A stretch of DNA of 64,000 nucleotides. Source: CG2-30-58-95 sp964618215. Lineage in GTDB: Bacteria > Chloroflexota > Anaerolineae > Anaerolineales > Villigracilaceae. This document shows, one piece after another, positions 44,932-54,496 of the stretch; the stretch's first letter is position 1, and each line of letters starts with the position of its first letter. The DNA lies in contig CAZTZE010000001.1 of NCBI GenBank assembly GCA_964618215.1, positions 104,223 to 168,222 on the forward strand. The letters run 5' to 3'. Below the pieces are notes generated by a model that saw only the letters and a program-made list of their open reading frames with translations, had not been told where the DNA came from and ran no database searches. Made by a program: the position numbers and the translations under genes.

Positions 44932-45595
44932 GTTAGTAAACTTGATGTAGAGGTGGAGAATACCCCTCTGTGGATTTGAAAAACGTACTTAGGCGAAGGT
45001 TATTTATCCCAGGAAACATGCAATACGCTGATAGAGTTCGCAGACGAATTCACGAATGTTTATATATGACCGGCATGTTCCGTTGTAGCGCGCTTCGATG
45101 TCATCGATGATATGATCCTTAAGAACCCAAGGTCTCAATCCAAGTGATACTAGTTCAGCCACGGAATTTGACTTGGCTCGGAATTGAAATTTTGTTGAGC
45201 AATAGCAAATCGTCGCACCGGACACGGCCACCCCGCACGAAGGGTACGTTAGCGTGCCTTTGATGTATTATCTGCTCTCGTGCTGGGCTGCCCGATGCCG
45301 CGCCGGTAAACTCCAGGCCGTTGGATAACCCGTCAATCTTAGCGGGTTCAACCTTGGTAAAGTCAAGCACCGAAGGGCGCAAAAGGAGATAGTCAATCAT
45401 GTTCTGGGTATCTTTGTTCTATCTTCTCTCCATGGTTGTGATGTCCCTGATCTCTCGAGCAATCGGATCCGTTCTGCCAACCACATTCCACCCAACCGCT
45501 TTTTGGGCGCTGCAAACTAGCTCGACAATATTAAATTAGCTCACTTGTTCTGAGCTTTATAGATCGGTATCATTCATCACAATCTTTGTGAAAGG
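44932..45595. other. Gene-free stretch downstream of the orphan promoter
   Basis: Two short minus-strand frames of 75 and 81 codons occur here but have no recognisable domain, no good ribosome-binding site and overlap each other. I see nothing convincing. A small hairpin with an AGAGG/CCTCT stem lies about 20 bases after the promoter. Either a small RNA or decayed sequence is possible. Confidence 0.4.
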
Positions 45596-46080
45596 ATGAT
45601 GATACCGATGAATGACGAAACGACGAGAGAATTTTGTGATCCCAACAGTTGGGGACTGCCAGCAGAAGCGATAGCTGATTTGGGGAACCGTTTGCATAGT
45701 TTCTGGGAACGGTATCGTGGCTGCTTCAAGACCAAGACCCGCGATGTTGCTGGGCATGCGTGGACGTACTTGCAAGGACTTTTGCTGATGAATACTGGGC
45801 GCAATTTTGCGAATATTGACCGGCATGTTGTTGACCCGGAAAGGGATGGACAGAACCTGCAGCAGTTCATGTCCGATTCGCCGTGGGCAGTGCAGCCGCC
45901 GAACCAGCAAGTGCAGCAAGAGATTGCGAGTACGCCGGGATTGGAGCAGGGCTGGGTATTGCTGTTGGACGAAAGTGCGGAAGAAAAAGCCAGCGAGAAG
46001 AGCGCCGGAGCAGGACGGCAGCACAACGGGCGCTTGGGGAAGGTTGAGATGAGCCAGGTAGGGGTGTTTTTGGCTTACTA

Positions 46081-46096
46081 CCGAGTAGGCCTTCGG
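46081..46096. repeat. 16-bp insertion repeat, copy 1
   Basis: CCGAGTAGGCCTTCGG splits the transposase frame; deleting it restores FLAYYKAPVWTWVDG. It is the exact reverse complement of the copy at 46873. Confidence 0.75.
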
Positions 46097-46872
46097 TAAA
46101 GCGCCAGTGTGGACCTGGGTGGATGGTGAGTTGTATCTGCCGAAACACTGGTTCACGCCTGAGATGGCTGATGAACGTCGGCGGGTGGGCGTGCCCGCGG
46201 AACGCGAGTTTGCGACCAAGATCGAGTTGGGTTGGCGGATGATCCAACGGGCGAAAGTGCCTTTTGAAGCGGTTGCTTGCGACGACCTGTATGGGTGAAG
46301 CGGTTGGTTGCGTCGCCAGATGGATCAGGCGGGCATTCTCTACATGGCTGAAATACCGGAAGATACTCAGGTTTACCTGACCAAACCCGATTTCGGGGTG
46401 CCCCCGCCTGACCCGGAAAAGCCCGGACGCCCATTCACTCGCCCGCAAGTCTTGAGAGACGAGAAACCGGTCGAAGTCCGGCAAATCGTCTTGCTCTCCG
46501 ACACACACTTTCGACGTTTTCAGGTTCGTTCCACTGAACGAGGCATTGGATGACCCGTTTGCCATGCGCCGGGTGTGGACGCTCCGGGATGGTGAACTGG
46601 CTGAAGAATGGCTGGCCTGGCTGAAGTACGTCCGCCATTTCGTCGAACGCTCCAACCAGGACGCCAAATCCGAAACCGGTTGGGACGAATTTCAGGCCCA
46701 AAAGTACCGCGCCTGGGAACATCACTTGGCATTGACCATCCTGGCAACCTGGTTCATCGCTCAAACCAAGTACGATTGGGCCCAAACCCACGCCCGAGAC
46801 CCACAACTGGCTCAACAAATGGAACTGGAAGTTCTACCAGCCCTGTCCGTCGCCAATGTGCGCGAGTTGTTG

Positions 46873-46888
46873 CCGAAGGCCTACTCGG
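46873..46888. repeat. 16-bp insertion repeat, copy 2
   Basis: CCGAAGGCCTACTCGG splits the same gene near its end; deleting it restores VRELLQAVMPLPQLSQEQ. A 15/16 match also lies upstream of the kinase gene at 23971-23986. Confidence 0.75.
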
Positions 46889-47025
46889 CAGGCTGTGATG
46901 CCTTTGCCACAGTTGTCGCAAGAACAAGCAACTCGTTTGGTCGTCAAACATCTGGTCAAACGCTCCCGTTCTACTCGCTGTCGCCTAAAGGCTCAACGCA
47001 GCCAGCGCGGTCAAACCTAATCTAA

Positions 47026-47337
47026 CATTGTCGAGGTAGTTATAACCGCCGTACTCCGCAATGATTGAGCAGTTATGCGCCGGTTGCATTCACGAGCACA
47101 TGATAGCCATCCGGGTGACCACAGTTGGTTGCCAGGTGTCCGACTTACTGTTCCTTCCGTTCTTGCAATGCAGCCTCCGGACGATCCTGCTCCTGCAACG
47201 CAATCGGTTCAAACGTTCCCCCGGAAGAAAAAAACTTCCCGCTGCGCTGGAAGAGGTGTATATTATAATTGAGGTGAAGTTGGGCCAACATAGCAAGAAA
47301 TTGGTCGGCCTGTAATGGCTGACAGGCGGATACGAAT
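47026..47337. other. Intergenic region before the signalling block
   Basis: No gene is seen. A TATAAT at 47264-47269, about 70 bases before the MEDS start, could be the -10 box of the signalling operon, but no good -35 box is placed correctly. The left part may include the right end of the dead IS701 element. Confidence 0.35.
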
Positions 47338-47868
47338 ATGATGAAAGATGAGACCAGAAAAACGGGCGTTGATGTAATCGGCAATATCCCTTGGGGTACA
47401 CACATCTGTCTCTTCTATCAGACCGCAGAGGATTTGATTGATATTCTGGTACCCTATTTCAAAACGGGGTTAGAGAATAATGAGTTCTGTATGTGGGTTA
47501 CTTCAGAGCCTTTAAACGTTGAGGACGCAAAGAGGGCGTTGAAAAGGGAAATAAAGGAACTGGATGAGTATATCGAAAGGGGGCAGATAGAGTTCCTGGA
47601 CTACCGCCAGTGGTACGCCGCGTCAGGGAAATTTGAAGCTGATAGGGTATTGCAAGGCTGGGTCGAGAAAGAGCAACAGGCGATGAAGAGGGGATGGGCT
47701 GGGCTTCGTCTGACCGGAAATACTTTCTGGCTGGGAAAGGAAGATTGGAGAGCATTTGCCGATTATGAAGCAATGGAATTCTCCGTGAAAAAGCCCAGAT
47801 TGGGTGATCTACCACGGCAAATCCTAAAGGGCCGAGAAAGATTATCCTGGAGAAGGTGGATCAGATGA
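47338..47868 (+). CDS. MEDS-domain sensory protein
   Basis: A 176-residue protein made of a single MEDS domain (methanogen/methylotroph DcmR sensory domain). Typical segments are HICLFYQTAEDLIDILVPYFKTGLENNEFCMWV (about residues 22-54) and a later AGLRLTGNTFWL. The fold resembles the KaiC/RecA-like core without clear catalytic motifs. Such domains sense small hydrophobic ligands and often stand before histidine kinases. The stop overlaps the histidine kinase start (ATGA), so the two probably work together. Confidence 0.82.
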   Translation: MMKDETRKTGVDVIGNIPWGTHICLFYQTAEDLIDILVPYFKTGLENNEFCMWVTSEPLNVEDAKRALKREIKELDEYIERGQIEFLDYRQWYAASGKFEADRVLQGWVEKEQQAMKRGWAGLRLTGNTFWLGKEDWRAFADYEAMEFSVKKPRLGDLPRQILKGRERLSWRRWIR

Positions 47869-50800
47869 ACGTTTTTGCTTTGATCTCTCTACTGTCTTGC
47901 GCAATATCAATTTTCATAGGTTTCTATGTTTTGCATCGCAAACCAGGAGATAAGGTAAATCAGTTTTTCTTTCTATTTTCTGTGTCTGCAGCGTATTGGG
48001 CATTTATGGAATTCATGTATCGCCAGGCAGATACCTTTGATTCAGCATATTTTTGGTTGAAGGCATCTGGGCTCTGGGCGTTTGCAATAGCTCTGCTACT
48101 GCATTTTGCCCTCCAATTTACAGGGAAATCGAAATTCCTCAAGAGCAAGTTAACTCTCGTTCTGATATATCTTCCTGCTTTAGCATTTTCCATCTTGGAT
48201 CTGACCACTAATCAGATGACGGGGGAACTAATAAAGGTTTATTGGGGATGGACATACTCCATCCTTGAATACTCTCTTATAAACGATCTTTCTAATGTCT
48301 GGAGCGTAAGCGTTGTATTTTTAGCCCTTTATCTATGCTTGCGATATTACATGAAGGCAACCGAACGAAGGAAGAGGAAACAGGTTGGATATCTGATTTT
48401 AGGTATTATCGTTCCCATGACGACAGGTGGAATCACGGAAGTGATACTTCCTTATCTCGGATATAGGTTTCCCGAGTCATCCACGTCCGGATTTGCTATC
48501 GGATGCTTGATTATCGGATACTCAATTTGGAAATATGAACTGTTTACTCTAACACCCGCCGCTGCCGCAGAGAGCATAATATCTGCTATGACGGATGCCC
48601 TGATTCTGGTCAATCCGGATGGAAAAATAGTGAGGATTAATCAAGCCACATTAAAACTTCTCGGATATGAAGAAAGTGAATTAGTCAATCAACAAATAGA
48701 AACAATCTTTGCACCTGCCGAAGGCGAAGAAATATGGAATGTGCAACTGAGAAAAACAGATCTTGTCGGTGAGATCGAAGTGAGCCTTAAGACAATAGAT
48801 GGCAGGAGTATCCCAACATCCATATCTGAAAGCGTGTTGCGAGACAAAGAAGGTATTGTCCAGGGCAGGGTCTATATTTGCAGGGACATCACCGAACGCA
48901 AGCGCACGGAGGTGGCGCTGCGGGCAAGCGAAGAACGCTATCGCGACTTATTTGAGAATTCACCCATCGCGCTTTTCGAACAAGACTTTTCTGCCGTCAA
49001 ACAACGGCTTGAGGCGCTGCATAATCAGGGGGTCACAGACTTCTGGGCTTTCTTCGAGGAACATCCAGAAGTGGTGACCGAGTGCATAGCCTCGATCAAA
49101 GTCACAGATATGAATAAGGCTGCCCTGAAGCTATATGGGGCGAGCAGCAAAGCGGAGCTGCTGGCGGGTTTAGACCGATTCGTCCCCGCCGATGCGTATG
49201 GCTTGTTTCAGAAGGAGTTGATTTGGATCACCGAAGGCCGGGCTGAATATGAGTGGGAGGGGGTCAACCAAACGTTAGCGGGTGAGCGGATTGACATCCA
49301 TTTGCACTTGTCAGCCGTGCCTGGCTATGAGGACACGATGGCGAAAGTCCTCGTCTCGATTGATGATATTACCGGGCGTAAGAAGACAGAGGATGCGCTC
49401 AAAAAGCAGGCCAAGGTGCTGGAAAGTATGGCGGAAAGTGTCTACGTGACTGATGAGGCTGGCATCATGATTTTCCGCAATTCAGCCTTTGAGGCTATGT
49501 TCGGATATGCGCCCTACGAGTTGCCTGGCAAACACGCCTTGATGTTATATAACTACTCCTATGAAGAGAGCTTGCGCAGATTCGTTGAAATTATCGTGCA
49601 GTTAAAAAGAAAAGGAACATGGTTTGGGGAGATCAATAATCGTAAGAAAGATGGAACTCCGTTCACCACCTATGCTCGCATTAGCGCCATGGAATTGTTT
49701 GGGAAGAAATATTGGATTTTTGTCCAGGAAGATATCACCGAGCGCAAGCGGGTAGAAGAAGCCGAACGCGAGCAACGCGCCTTGGCCGAGGCCCTGTGTG
49801 ATACCGCGGCAGCCCTCAGCAGCACGCTCCACTTGGACGAAGTGCTTGATCGCATTCTTGCTAATGTCAGTCTCGTTGCACCCTGTGATTCTGCCAACGT
49901 CATGCTGGTCGAGTCGGGCATCGCCCGTATCGCCTACCATCGAGGCTATGCCGAGCGCGGGCTGGAAGAGTTCGCGCGCTCTTTATGCTTTACGCTGGAT
50001 GATATGGCGACCTTACACCACATGGTCGAAACAGGGAAGCCGCTTATCATCCCTGACACGCAAACCTATCCACAGTGGGTTAATATTCCGGAAACGCGCT
50101 GGATTCGCTCCTACGCCGGAGTTCCCATCCTCATCAATGGAGAGACGGTAGGCTTCATCAACCTGAATTGTGCCACACCGGGGTTTTTCACGCCAGCCCA
50201 CGGCGAACGACTGCAAGCCTTTACCGCCCAGGCGGCTGTTGCCATCGAGAACGCCCGGCTGTACGAGGATGTCCGCGATTCGTGTGACACCCAGTTGAAA
50301 ATGCTGGAAGAATTGGACCAGACGACGCTCCAACTGCGCCAGAGGGCCGAGCAGATGGTCACGTTGATGGAGACGAATCGGGCCATCACAGAGGATATTG
50401 GCTTCAAAGAGACTTTGGAACGGATTCTCATCTATGCCCGTCGAATTGTCCCTGTATCCGACTGCTCTATGACGCTGGTGGATGAGTCGAGTGGAGATCT
50501 GGTGGTTCAGGTCAGTACCGATGGCGAAGCTGGCCTGCGCATCAACCCGGCTGACCCCAGTGCGGTAGGATGGGTGATAGCGACGAAGCAGATCCTGGTC
50601 GAGGAGAATGTATCTGCCAATCCGATCTTCAACCAGCAGTTGGTGCAAAGATACGGGATGAAGTCTGGCCTGGTTGTGCCAATCATTTATAAAGACAGGG
50701 CCATCGGCGCGCTCGCCTTCGGCGAAACTCAGGGCCGGCGAGCATTCACTGACGCTGAGAAAATGATGGCCCAGGCCTTTGCTTATCAAGTAGCCATTGC

Positions 50801-51524
50801 CATCGAGAATGCCCGGCTGTACGAGGATGTGCGCGCCGGGCGCGAGCGACTGCAAACCCTTTCCAGCCAGTTGGTCGAGGCGCAGGAGGTCGAGCGCCGC
50901 CACATCGCCCGCGAATTGCACGATGAGATCGGCCAGGCCCTGACCGGGCTGAAACTCGCCCTGGAGATAAGCGCACTCTCAACGGCCGAAACGGTCAAGA
51001 TAAGACTGGACGAGGCGAAGACTCTGATCGGCGAGCTTTTGGCGCGGGTACGCGAGATGTCGCTCGATCTGCGGCCGGGTATGCTGGACGACCTGGGCCT
51101 GTTGCCTGCTTTGCTGTGGCATTTTGAGCGATTTACCGCTCAGACCGGGGTACAGGTGGACTTCAAGTACACCGGGCTGGAAGGGCAACGTTTCCTGCCG
51201 GGGGTTGAAACGGCTGCCTACCGCATTGTGCAAGAAGCGCTGACCAATGTCGCCCGGCACGCTGGCGTGGGTCTGGCAGCAGTCTGCCTGCGGGCCAGTC
51301 AGGATAGACTTGGTGTGCAGATCGAAGACCAGGGAATCGGCTTTGATTCTGAAGCCACACTGGCCAGTGGAGGCAGCAGTGGTCTGACCGGGATGTGTGA
51401 GCGGGCAGCGTTATTGGGCGGTCAATTGACGATTGAGTCAGCCCCAGGAGCTGGCACGCGTGTGAAGGCCGAATTACCCTTGGCTGAACGGCTCGAAAGA
51501 AGAACGATAGAGAAGCGAATATGA
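47865..51524 (+). CDS. Histidine kinase with 7TM, PAS and GAF inputs (NarX/LuxR-type output)
   Basis: A 1219-residue sensor kinase. The N-terminal 225 residues have about seven membrane helices, like the HisK_7TM input module. PAS domains follow at about 235-345, 350-510 and 515-630, then GAF domains at about 650-800 and 845-985. The output is a HisKA_3 domain with the phospho-His in RRHIARELHDEIGQ (about residue 1011) and a HATPase with ALTNVARHA and the G-box DQGIGFD (about 1110-1210). It is paired by ATGA overlap with the NarL-type regulator downstream. ATG at 47865 is preferred over GTG at 47856. Confidence 0.9.
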   Translation: MNVFALISLLSCAISIFIGFYVLHRKPGDKVNQFFFLFSVSAAYWAFMEFMYRQADTFDSAYFWLKASGLWAFAIALLLHFALQFTGKSKFLKSKLTLVLIYLPALAFSILDLTTNQMTGELIKVYWGWTYSILEYSLINDLSNVWSVSVVFLALYLCLRYYMKATERRKRKQVGYLILGIIVPMTTGGITEVILPYLGYRFPESSTSGFAIGCLIIGYSIWKYELFTLTPAAAAESIISAMTDALILVNPDGKIVRINQATLKLLGYEESELVNQQIETIFAPAEGEEIWNVQLRKTDLVGEIEVSLKTIDGRSIPTSISESVLRDKEGIVQGRVYICRDITERKRTEVALRASEERYRDLFENSPIALFEQDFSAVKQRLEALHNQGVTDFWAFFEEHPEVVTECIASIKVTDMNKAALKLYGASSKAELLAGLDRFVPADAYGLFQKELIWITEGRAEYEWEGVNQTLAGERIDIHLHLSAVPGYEDTMAKVLVSIDDITGRKKTEDALKKQAKVLESMAESVYVTDEAGIMIFRNSAFEAMFGYAPYELPGKHALMLYNYSYEESLRRFVEIIVQLKRKGTWFGEINNRKKDGTPFTTYARISAMELFGKKYWIFVQEDITERKRVEEAEREQRALAEALCDTAAALSSTLHLDEVLDRILANVSLVAPCDSANVMLVESGIARIAYHRGYAERGLEEFARSLCFTLDDMATLHHMVETGKPLIIPDTQTYPQWVNIPETRWIRSYAGVPILINGETVGFINLNCATPGFFTPAHGERLQAFTAQAAVAIENARLYEDVRDSCDTQLKMLEELDQTTLQLRQRAEQMVTLMETNRAITEDIGFKETLERILIYARRIVPVSDCSMTLVDESSGDLVVQVSTDGEAGLRINPADPSAVGWVIATKQILVEENVSANPIFNQQLVQRYGMKSGLVVPIIYKDRAIGALAFGETQGRRAFTDAEKMMAQAFAYQVAIAIENARLYEDVRAGRERLQTLSSQLVEAQEVERRHIARELHDEIGQALTGLKLALEISALSTAETVKIRLDEAKTLIGELLARVREMSLDLRPGMLDDLGLLPALLWHFERFTAQTGVQVDFKYTGLEGQRFLPGVETAAYRIVQEALTNVARHAGVGLAAVCLRASQDRLGVQIEDQGIGFDSEATLASGGSSGLTGMCERAALLGGQLTIESAPGAGTRVKAELPLAERLERRTIEKRI

Positions 51525-52162
51525 CAACCATCGTGCTGGCAGACGATCATCACGTCGTCCGGCAAGGCCTGCGAGCTTTGCTTGAAGCCGAATCGGCGTT
51601 CCGTATTGTCGGCGAGGCGGGCGATGGGTTGGACGCGGTTCAACAGGTCGAACGTCTCCGGCCGGATGTGCTGGTGCTCGACCTGATGATGCCTGGCCTG
51701 AGCGGCCTGGAGGTCACACGTCAAGTCAGACAGCGCTCACCGAAAACTCGAGTCGTCATCCTCTCGATGCATGCCAACGAGGCCTATGTGCTGGAGGCGC
51801 TGCGCGCCGGTGCAGCGGCTTACGTTCTCAAGGAGTCCACTTCTGTGGAGTTGGTACATGCCATTCACGAAGCTATCGCCGGAAAGCGCTACCTCAGCCC
51901 GCCCCTTTCCGAGCGCGCCATCGAGGTTTACGTACATAAGACCAAAGAGGCCATGCAGGACCCATATGAGGAATTGACGACCCGCGAGCGGGAAGTGCTG
52001 CACCTGGCCGCCGAGGGTCTTACCAACGCCGAAATCGCCGCCCGGCTGTCCCTTAGCCCGCGCACAATCGAAGATTACCGCACCCACCTGATGCATAAAC
52101 TGGAACTGCATAACCAGACCGACCTGATCCGTTATGCTCTGCAACGGGGGATAATCGCTTAG
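51521..52162 (+). CDS. NarL/FixJ-family response regulator
   Basis: A 213-residue response regulator. The receiver has the acidic pair DDHH, the phospho-Asp in LVLDLMMPG (about residue 54), a Ser in ILSMH and Lys in YVLKE. The LuxR-type HTH is at about 145-205 (LTTREREVLHLAAEGLTNAEIAARL). It overlaps the kinase stop by four bases and is its cognate output. A terminator lies about 50 bases downstream. Targets are not visible from sequence. Confidence 0.93.
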   Translation: MTTIVLADDHHVVRQGLRALLEAESAFRIVGEAGDGLDAVQQVERLRPDVLVLDLMMPGLSGLEVTRQVRQRSPKTRVVILSMHANEAYVLEALRAGAAAYVLKESTSVELVHAIHEAIAGKRYLSPPLSERAIEVYVHKTKEAMQDPYEELTTREREVLHLAAEGLTNAEIAARLSLSPRTIEDYRTHLMHKLELHNQTDLIRYALQRGIIA

Positions 52163-52209
52163 AGCGAACACTCCGCATTCTACGCCTACGCAAAACACGT
52201 TCTACATAT

Positions 52210-52239
52210 AGCCCTGTGTCAGAATCACGGGGCTTTTTT
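52210..52239 (+). terminator. Terminator after the NarL regulator
   Basis: AGCCC-GTG pairs with CAC-GGGCT, followed by TTTTTT. It ends the first signalling operon. Confidence 0.75.
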
Positions 52240-52341
52240 CCCTGAATCCCGTAGAGATACGGTAGACCGGCCAGGCAGAATTATGTATTCTCATAACAGT
52301 CCCTGACGTGATCACACGGCTGCCTTAAGTCCGGAGATCTG

Positions 52342-52761
52342 ATGCCTCCTACTTCCATTTTGCTCGTGAACGACAACCCCGCTTTTCTGCGCATGACAAC
52401 ACGTTTTTTACAGGAGCACTTCGGTAACGTGGTGGTTGTTGCCGGTGTAGCATGTGGAGGCGAAGAGGCTCTGGTGAAAGCCCAAGACCTGCGGCCAGAG
52501 GTTGTCCTGCTCGACCTGGCCATGCCCGACCTGCCCGGGCTCGAGGTTATCCCCCGGCTGCGCGCCGCGTTGCCCGAAGTGGGTATCGTCGTTCTGACGC
52601 TGCTGGATGTCGCTGCCTACCGGCAGGCGGCGTTGGAGGCCGGCGCAGATGGCTTTGTCTCCAAAGCTACCCTGGGCACCGACCTGCTGCCGGCTATTCA
52701 ACAAGCTGTACAGGCCCGCTCATCCCGGCGAAAGCCGGGCGAGGGCGATATTGTGGTGTAG
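52342..52761 (+). CDS. Stand-alone receiver-domain response regulator
   Basis: A 139-residue protein with only a receiver domain. The acidic patch is NDNP (Asn in place of the first Asp), the phospho-Asp lies in VLLDLAMPD (about residue 56), Thr in VVLTLLD and Lys in FVSKAT. There is no output domain; the short tail is basic. The start follows GGAG by six bases. It probably shuttles phosphate or binds the HD-GYP protein encoded 50 bases downstream. Confidence 0.88.
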   Translation: MPPTSILLVNDNPAFLRMTTRFLQEHFGNVVVVAGVACGGEEALVKAQDLRPEVVLLDLAMPDLPGLEVIPRLRAALPEVGIVVLTLLDVAAYRQAALEAGADGFVSKATLGTDLLPAIQQAVQARSSRRKPGEGDIVV

Positions 52762-52810
52762 AAGTCACAAGGTTGGTTCAATAAGCTGCAAAAGGAAATA
52801 GGGTAAGGCT

Positions 52811-54496
52811 ATGAGCTACAAATTGACGCAAAGTGTGGACGCACTGAAACGGGCAAACCAAGTGCTCCAGCAGCGCCTCGCCTGGCGAGCCGCCGAACTC
52901 GACCTCAGTTTGCGAACGGCTCGCGCCCTCGCCTCCAGCCTGGACATGCAGGCCGTCTGGCGCGCCGTTTCGATAGGCCTGGGACAGATGGTTACCTGGG
53001 ATGTATGCGCACTACTCTCGATCAAACCAGCGCACATGTTCATTCAGCCTCGGGAAGCGTTGGCGCAAGAGCTCATCGAAGTGGTGAAATCCGGCTTGTG
53101 GGAGACGCTGAAGGGCCTGGCGGAAGTGAGCTTTGGCCCACAGGAGGTATTGGTTAAGGTTGAGCAACCCTTGGTAGATGGAGCCTCTGCCACCATTCAT
53201 TCCAGCGGTGTGCGCGTCTCGATCAGCTCGCCACTGGTGGGCGACGGAAGCGAAGTCATCGCCCTGTTGGGCCTGTGGCGTTTCTCAGATGAGCCTTTCA
53301 CCGGGGATGACCAGCGTATCCTGTCAATGATTGCGGCCGAGGCGAGCATCGCGCTCGCCAGGGTGAAGCTGTTCGCAGAGCGGGCGTTGCGAGCGCGCGA
53401 GATAGAGACGCTGACTTACGTTGCCTCCAGTCTCAATCGCTCGCTGGATTTGCAGACAATTCTGGACGCCATCATCAAAGCCGCCTTGGATCTGGTGGAC
53501 GGGGAAGGCGGCTCAGTGATGCTGCTCGATCCTGAGAAGCAAAAGCTCAGGTTGTACGCCGCGCGCGGCCTGGATAACCAGATCGTCGAGCAGGCCAGCC
53601 GGGACATAGGCCAGGGCATCGCCTGGCAAGTGTTCCAGACCCGCCGCCCGCTGCTCACCCAGGGTGCATTCTTGGGCGCCGCGCTGGTCGAATTTGTGCA
53701 TCACAAACGAGTGGTCTCCTCGATCTCCATGCCCCTGGTGCTGGAGGATGAGATCATCGGGGTGCTCAACGTCAACTCGACCCGCCCCGAGCGCTTATTC
53801 ACACATGTCGAGATGGTGGCGCTCTCTAACCTGGCGGCGCAGGCTGCCATGGCGATCAACCAGACTCGACTGCACCAGGTATTGGCTGCCTCCTACGACG
53901 CCACTTTAACCGCGATAGTGGGAGCGCTCGACCTGCGCGACACAGAGACAGAGGGACATACCCGGCGCGTGGTCAGATACGCCATCAACTTGGCCAAGAT
54001 GCTGGGTCTAAACGGGAATGCCCTGCTCGAGATCGAGCGCGGTGCGCTGCTGCACGACATCGGCAAGATAGGCATCCCAGATGAGATTCTGCGCAAACCG
54101 GGGCCGTTGAATGAAGTGGAATGGGCGGTGATACGCAAGCACCCCACAATGGGCAACAACATGCTGGTCGGTATCGAATTCTTGAAGGGCCCGGCCGAAA
54201 TCGTCCTGGCTCACCACGAGCGTTGGGATGGCAGTGGTTACCCACGCGGGCTGTGCGGCGAGGTTATCCCGCCAGGGGCGAGGATTTTCGCCGTCGTAGA
54301 CGCAATTGATGCGATCACCTCGAACCGGCCCTATCGCGCCGCCCAGCCCTTCGAAACGGCTCTGGAAGAGCTGTTTAATATGCGCGATACACAGTTCGAT
54401 CCGGCCGGGGTAGATATGGCCTTGGAGATTGCCCCCGCAGAGTGGTGTTTGATGAAAGATCATGTAGAGGAAGAGCGCTGCGAGAAGCAAACATGA
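52811..54496 (+). CDS. GAF-GAF-HD-GYP cyclic-di-GMP phosphodiesterase
   Basis: A 561-residue cytoplasmic protein. Two GAF domains lie at about 35-185 and 195-350. An HD-GYP domain follows at about 360-545, with HDIGKIGIPD (about 416), HHERWDGSGYP (about 473) and the FAVVDAIDAI...RPYR region. All metal-site residues are present, so it should hydrolyse cyclic-di-GMP. A coiled N-terminus (VDALKRANQVLQQRLAWRAAEL) suggests dimerisation. Its stop overlaps the next histidine kinase start (ATGA). Confidence 0.92.
   Translation: MSYKLTQSVDALKRANQVLQQRLAWRAAELDLSLRTARALASSLDMQAVWRAVSIGLGQMVTWDVCALLSIKPAHMFIQPREALAQELIEVVKSGLWETLKGLAEVSFGPQEVLVKVEQPLVDGASATIHSSGVRVSISSPLVGDGSEVIALLGLWRFSDEPFTGDDQRILSMIAAEASIALARVKLFAERALRAREIETLTYVASSLNRSLDLQTILDAIIKAALDLVDGEGGSVMLLDPEKQKLRLYAARGLDNQIVEQASRDIGQGIAWQVFQTRRPLLTQGAFLGAALVEFVHHKRVVSSISMPLVLEDEIIGVLNVNSTRPERLFTHVEMVALSNLAAQAAMAINQTRLHQVLAASYDATLTAIVGALDLRDTETEGHTRRVVRYAINLAKMLGLNGNALLEIERGALLHDIGKIGIPDEILRKPGPLNEVEWAVIRKHPTMGNNMLVGIEFLKGPAEIVLAHHERWDGSGYPRGLCGEVIPPGARIFAVVDAIDAITSNRPYRAAQPFETALEELFNMRDTQFDPAGVDMALEIAPAEWCLMKDHVEEERCEKQT

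Larger units (their letters stand above)
45596..47020 (+). pseudogene. IS701-family transposase pseudogene
   Basis: Fragments in three frames together make a full IS701-type transposase of about 465 residues: NLQQFMSDSPW, the DDE-type LLLDESAEEKASEKSAGAGRQ, WTWVDGELYLPKHWF, CDDLYG, RSTERG, RRVWTLRDG, and the C-terminal QEQATRLVVKHL. Four lesions break it. Sixteen-bp insertions occur at 46081 and 46873. An in-frame TGA at 46296 replaces a probable CGA. A frameshift lies near 46546. Removing the two insertions restores the frame at each place. No clear terminal inverted repeats were found. The element is dead. Confidence 0.85.

Noticed and set aside
45004..45400. Two overlapping short minus-strand frames as genes
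   Set aside because: No domain, no ribosome-binding site and no context support.
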